Shown here one piece after another: positions 13,971 to 15,935 of a DNA stretch of 15,935 bases. This DNA is from Chloroflexota bacterium (GTDB taxonomy: Bacteria; Chloroflexota; Anaerolineae; Promineifilales; Promineifilaceae), in the NCBI GenBank assembly GCA_963169155.1, contig CAUJGI010000317.1, positions 1-15,935 on the forward strand, read 5' to 3'. Both the position numbers and the translations under genes were made by a program. Position 1 is the stretch's first letter, and each line of letters begins with the position of its first letter. The notes under the pieces are model-generated. The model was not told the origin of the DNA. It did no database searches and saw only the letters and a program-made list of their open reading frames with translations.

Positions 13971-15599
13971 CTACTTGGCGATGCTGTTGGACAACACGCT
14001 GTTGGCGGCATCAAACGTGTAGCTGCCAGAGGTCACGTTGGTAATGGTGAGGGTGTAGGTTCCCGCGCCATTGTCGCCCACGGTAAAGCGCGCCGTACCG
14101 CGAGACGTCAGCGGTGCGGTGACGCTGCTGGTGGTGCCGTTGGGCAGCGTCCAGGTGGCGCTGACCACGCCGGTGGTCAGTGCCGTGCCGTTTTGATTAA
14201 TCACGGCCACGGTCCCCAACAAGGTGCCATTGTTGCGCACTACCAGATCGATGCCGGAGACGCGGGCGCAGTTGGTGGTGCAGCCGCCGCCCGGATTGGT
14301 CACGTTGATGGTGAGGGTGTCGGTATCGATCGCGCCATCGTCGTCGGTGACGGTGAGGGTGGCGACGTAGCTGCCAGCGGCGGTGTAGCTGTGGCTGGGA
14401 TTGGCCGTAGAGGCGCTGCCGCCGTCGCCAAAGTTCCAGGCGTAGCTAACAATCGTGCCGTCGCTGTCGCTGGAACCCGTGCCGGTGAAGTTCACATTGA
14501 GCGGCGCTGTGCCGCTGGTGACGTTGGCGGTGGCTACGGCCGTTGGCGGCTGGTTTACCGGTCCACTACCTACCGTGATGATGGTTGACGTGGTGCCAGT
14601 CGCCCCGTCGTCATCGGTGACGGTGAGGGTGACGGTGTACACCCCATTGGTATTGTAGCGGATGCGTGGATTTAGCCGGGTTGAGGTACGGCCGTCGCCA
14701 AAGTTCCAGGCGTAGGCCACAATCGAGCCATCGGCATCGCTGGAGCCAGACGCATTGAAGTTGACCGTCAACGGTGCCGGGCCGCTGCTGGGCGTGGCGG
14801 CGATAACGGCCGTTGGCGGTTGGTTGCTGCCGCCGCCCGTCACCGTGATCGTCAGCGTGTCGCTGTCGGTCGCGCCGTCATTGTCGGTGACGGTGAGGGT
14901 GACCAGGTAGGTACCCGGCGTGTTGTACACCTTGATCGCCGGATGGGGCACGTTCGAGGTGGTGCCGTCGCCAAAATTCCACAGCCAGTCGGTGATGAAG
15001 CCGTCTGTATCGGTGGAGCTGGCCGAGCTAAAGAAGGGGTTAAAGGGCGCTGGGCCAGACGCGACGTCGACGGTGGCAACGGCCGTTGGCGGCTGGTTCG
15101 GTGGTTCAGCGCCAACGTGTATCTGCATGCTGGCCGTACCCGCGCCGCCGCGCCCATCAAACACCGTCACCGTCACGTTATAAGTGCCTTCTTCGTAAAA
15201 CGTGTTGAAAGCCGGTGAGCCGTAATAAATGCTGCCATCCCCAAAATTCCACTCGATATTGCCAATCGAACCATCTGGATCGTACGAACCAGCGGCCGAG
15301 AACTCAACGTTTAAGGGCGCGGGGCCAGACGTGACGTCGGCGCGGATAAAGGCAACCGGGTTGATATTAGGGGCCTGGGCGTTGATGGCCACCGCATTGC
15401 TGGTGGTCACACCCTGGTTATCCGTCACCGTGAGGGTGGCCACATATTCGCCGGGCGTGGTGTAGGCGTGGCTGGGGTTAGCGGTCGTCGCGGTAGCACC
15501 ATCGCCGAACTCCCAGGCATAGGCCACAATGGTGCCGTCTGGGTCGGTGCTGCCGGTGGCGTTGAAGTTTACGGTGAAGGGTACATCCGCTTCCAGCAC
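13971..15599 (-). CDS. Multi-PKD-domain protein, apparently lacking its N-terminus
   Basis: The frame encodes five tandem PKD (Ig-like) domains of about 85-90 residues, each with a WxFGDG core (residues 29-34, 117-122, 207-212, 298-303, 388-393) and an LTVTD-type strand. Linkers of the NQPPTAVA type join the later repeats. Residues 440-542 form a separate C-terminal beta domain beginning CTTNCARVSGIDL. PKD proteins are secreted and bind carbohydrate or protein, yet there is no signal peptide. The only start available near this end is a GTG within an ANVLEAD stretch, with no ribosome site. The frame stays open upstream to 15725 and reads like genuine protein (AASIFQNSQAAYRIGY, then GGNQWPVAVAG) before meeting LacI sequence. 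It is therefore probably the 3' part of a larger gene. The domain call is sure; integrity is doubtful. Confidence 0.8.
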   Translation of the reverse strand: MLEADVPFTVNFNATGSTDPDGTIVAYAWEFGDGATATTANPSHAYTTPGEYVATLTVTDNQGVTTSNAVAINAQAPNINPVAFIRADVTSGPAPLNVEFSAAGSYDPDGSIGNIEWNFGDGSIYYGSPAFNTFYEEGTYNVTVTVFDGRGGAGTASMQIHVGAEPPNQPPTAVATVDVASGPAPFNPFFSSASSTDTDGFITDWLWNFGDGTTSNVPHPAIKVYNTPGTYLVTLTVTDNDGATDSDTLTITVTGGGSNQPPTAVIAATPSSGPAPLTVNFNASGSSDADGSIVAYAWNFGDGRTSTRLNPRIRYNTNGVYTVTLTVTDDDGATGTTSTIITVGSGPVNQPPTAVATANVTSGTAPLNVNFTGTGSSDSDGTIVSYAWNFGDGGSASTANPSHSYTAAGSYVATLTVTDDDGAIDTDTLTINVTNPGGGCTTNCARVSGIDLVVRNNGTLLGTVAVINQNGTALTTGVVSATWTLPNGTTSSVTAPLTSRGTARFTVGDNGAGTYTLTITNVTSGSYTFDAANSVLSNSIAK

Positions 15600-15935
15600 A
15601 TTGGCCCCAGCGACCGCGACCGGCCACTGGTTACCACCGGTGCCGTACTGCCGGTAGCCAATCCGGTAAGCTGCCTGGCTGTTTTGGAAGATAGAAGCGG
15701 CGCCGTACTTGCGCGCATGATAAGTTCAGTCGGGATGATCTGACTTTTGACAGGTGCGTTCTGCCGTGCGGCGTCAATAAGGGCGTCAGCCGCGGCATTT
15801 CCCATCTGTCGTGCCGGAACATGGACGCTGGAGAGGGCGGGATTGGCGGCACGTACGATCGGCAGGTCATCGAAGCCGATGATCGAAACATCTTCGGGTA
15901 CTCGTATCTTCATGCGCTGGCACGCGAAGAGGGCG
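15569..15935 (-). CDS. LacI-family transcriptional regulator, C-terminal end (cut by window edge; abnormal tail)
   Basis: The visible part begins mid-protein at the right edge (ALFACQRMKIRVPEDVS) and contains the standard LacI C-terminal effector-domain sequence: PEDVSIIGFDDLP, the SSVHVPARQMGNAAADAL helix, and ELIMRASTAP. Family members normally end within a few residues of STAP. Here the frame runs on for about 43 more residues to a stop at 15569, and that tail looks like an out-of-frame reading of the PKD gene (Ser/Arg/Lys-rich, no LacI similarity). The native stop therefore seems to be missing. The DNA-binding half lies outside the window. LacI regulators typically control sugar genes; the target is unknown. 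Confidence 0.85.
   Translation of the reverse strand, partial: ALFACQRMKIRVPEDVSIIGFDDLPIVRAANPALSSVHVPARQMGNAAADALIDAARQNAPVKSQIIPTELIMRASTAPLLSSKTARQLTGLATGSTAPVVTSGRSRSLGPMCWKRMYPSP

Noticed and set aside
13929..14588. Rightward frame over the PKD repeats
   Set aside because: It is a low-complexity Gly/Ala/Val frame produced by the repetitive PKD coding sequence on the other strand.
14280..15600. DNA-level direct repeats that could be mistaken for a CRISPR or satellite array
   Set aside because: They have a period of about 260-270 bp, are imperfect and stay in frame; they are simply the tandem PKD domains.

Overview
The window looks like a chromosomal segment of an uncultured or little-studied bacterium, most likely Chloroflexota (an Anaerolineae or Ardenticatenia-like lineage). 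That placement is an inference from gene style: a lipoprotein binding protein with a long acidic linker, large sets of sugar-isomerase-like TIM barrels with RbsABC-type transporters, secreted PKD proteins, and a heavily iterated ACGGCCGT palindrome. No ribosomal or tRNA gene is present to anchor it.

Positions 1-11668 are a long leftward sugar-catabolic cluster. Read in the direction of transcription it holds a GntR/UTRA repressor, a metal-dependent TIM-barrel isomerase/epimerase, a Gfo/Idh/MocA dehydrogenase, a D-tagatose/D-psicose 3-epimerase-like protein, an RbsA-type ATPase, two RbsC-type permeases, a lipoprotein sugar-binding protein, and an intrinsic terminator. Beyond the terminator come two tandem TIM-barrel isomerases and an FGGY carbohydrate kinase that runs off the left edge. 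Spacing is tight from the ATPase to the second permease, with one ATGA overlap.

Positions 11669-11881 are a divergent control region with a good sigma-70-type promoter on each strand and a perfect 12-bp palindrome at the expected start of the leftward transcript. Rightward from it lie a second GntR/UTRA regulator and a fifth TIM-barrel isomerase. A MITE-like inverted-repeat element and a bidirectional terminator close this side.

Positions 13971-15935 are unrelated to sugar uptake. A leftward reading frame encodes five PKD domains and a C-terminal Ig-like domain but has no credible start or signal peptide. It overlaps the 3' end of a LacI-type regulator that enters from the right edge. The homology switches abruptly near 15700, which suggests a deletion fusion or an assembly join.

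Taken together, the transporter imports a sugar or sugar derivative. The dehydrogenase and up to five E-D-H-E metal-site TIM barrels would oxidise, isomerise, epimerise or cleave it. The kinase would feed the product into central metabolism, and the two GntR proteins probably sense an intermediate. The substrate cannot be read from sequence. The combination of five barrels, a dehydrogenase and a kinase is the best candidate here for an undescribed pathway.
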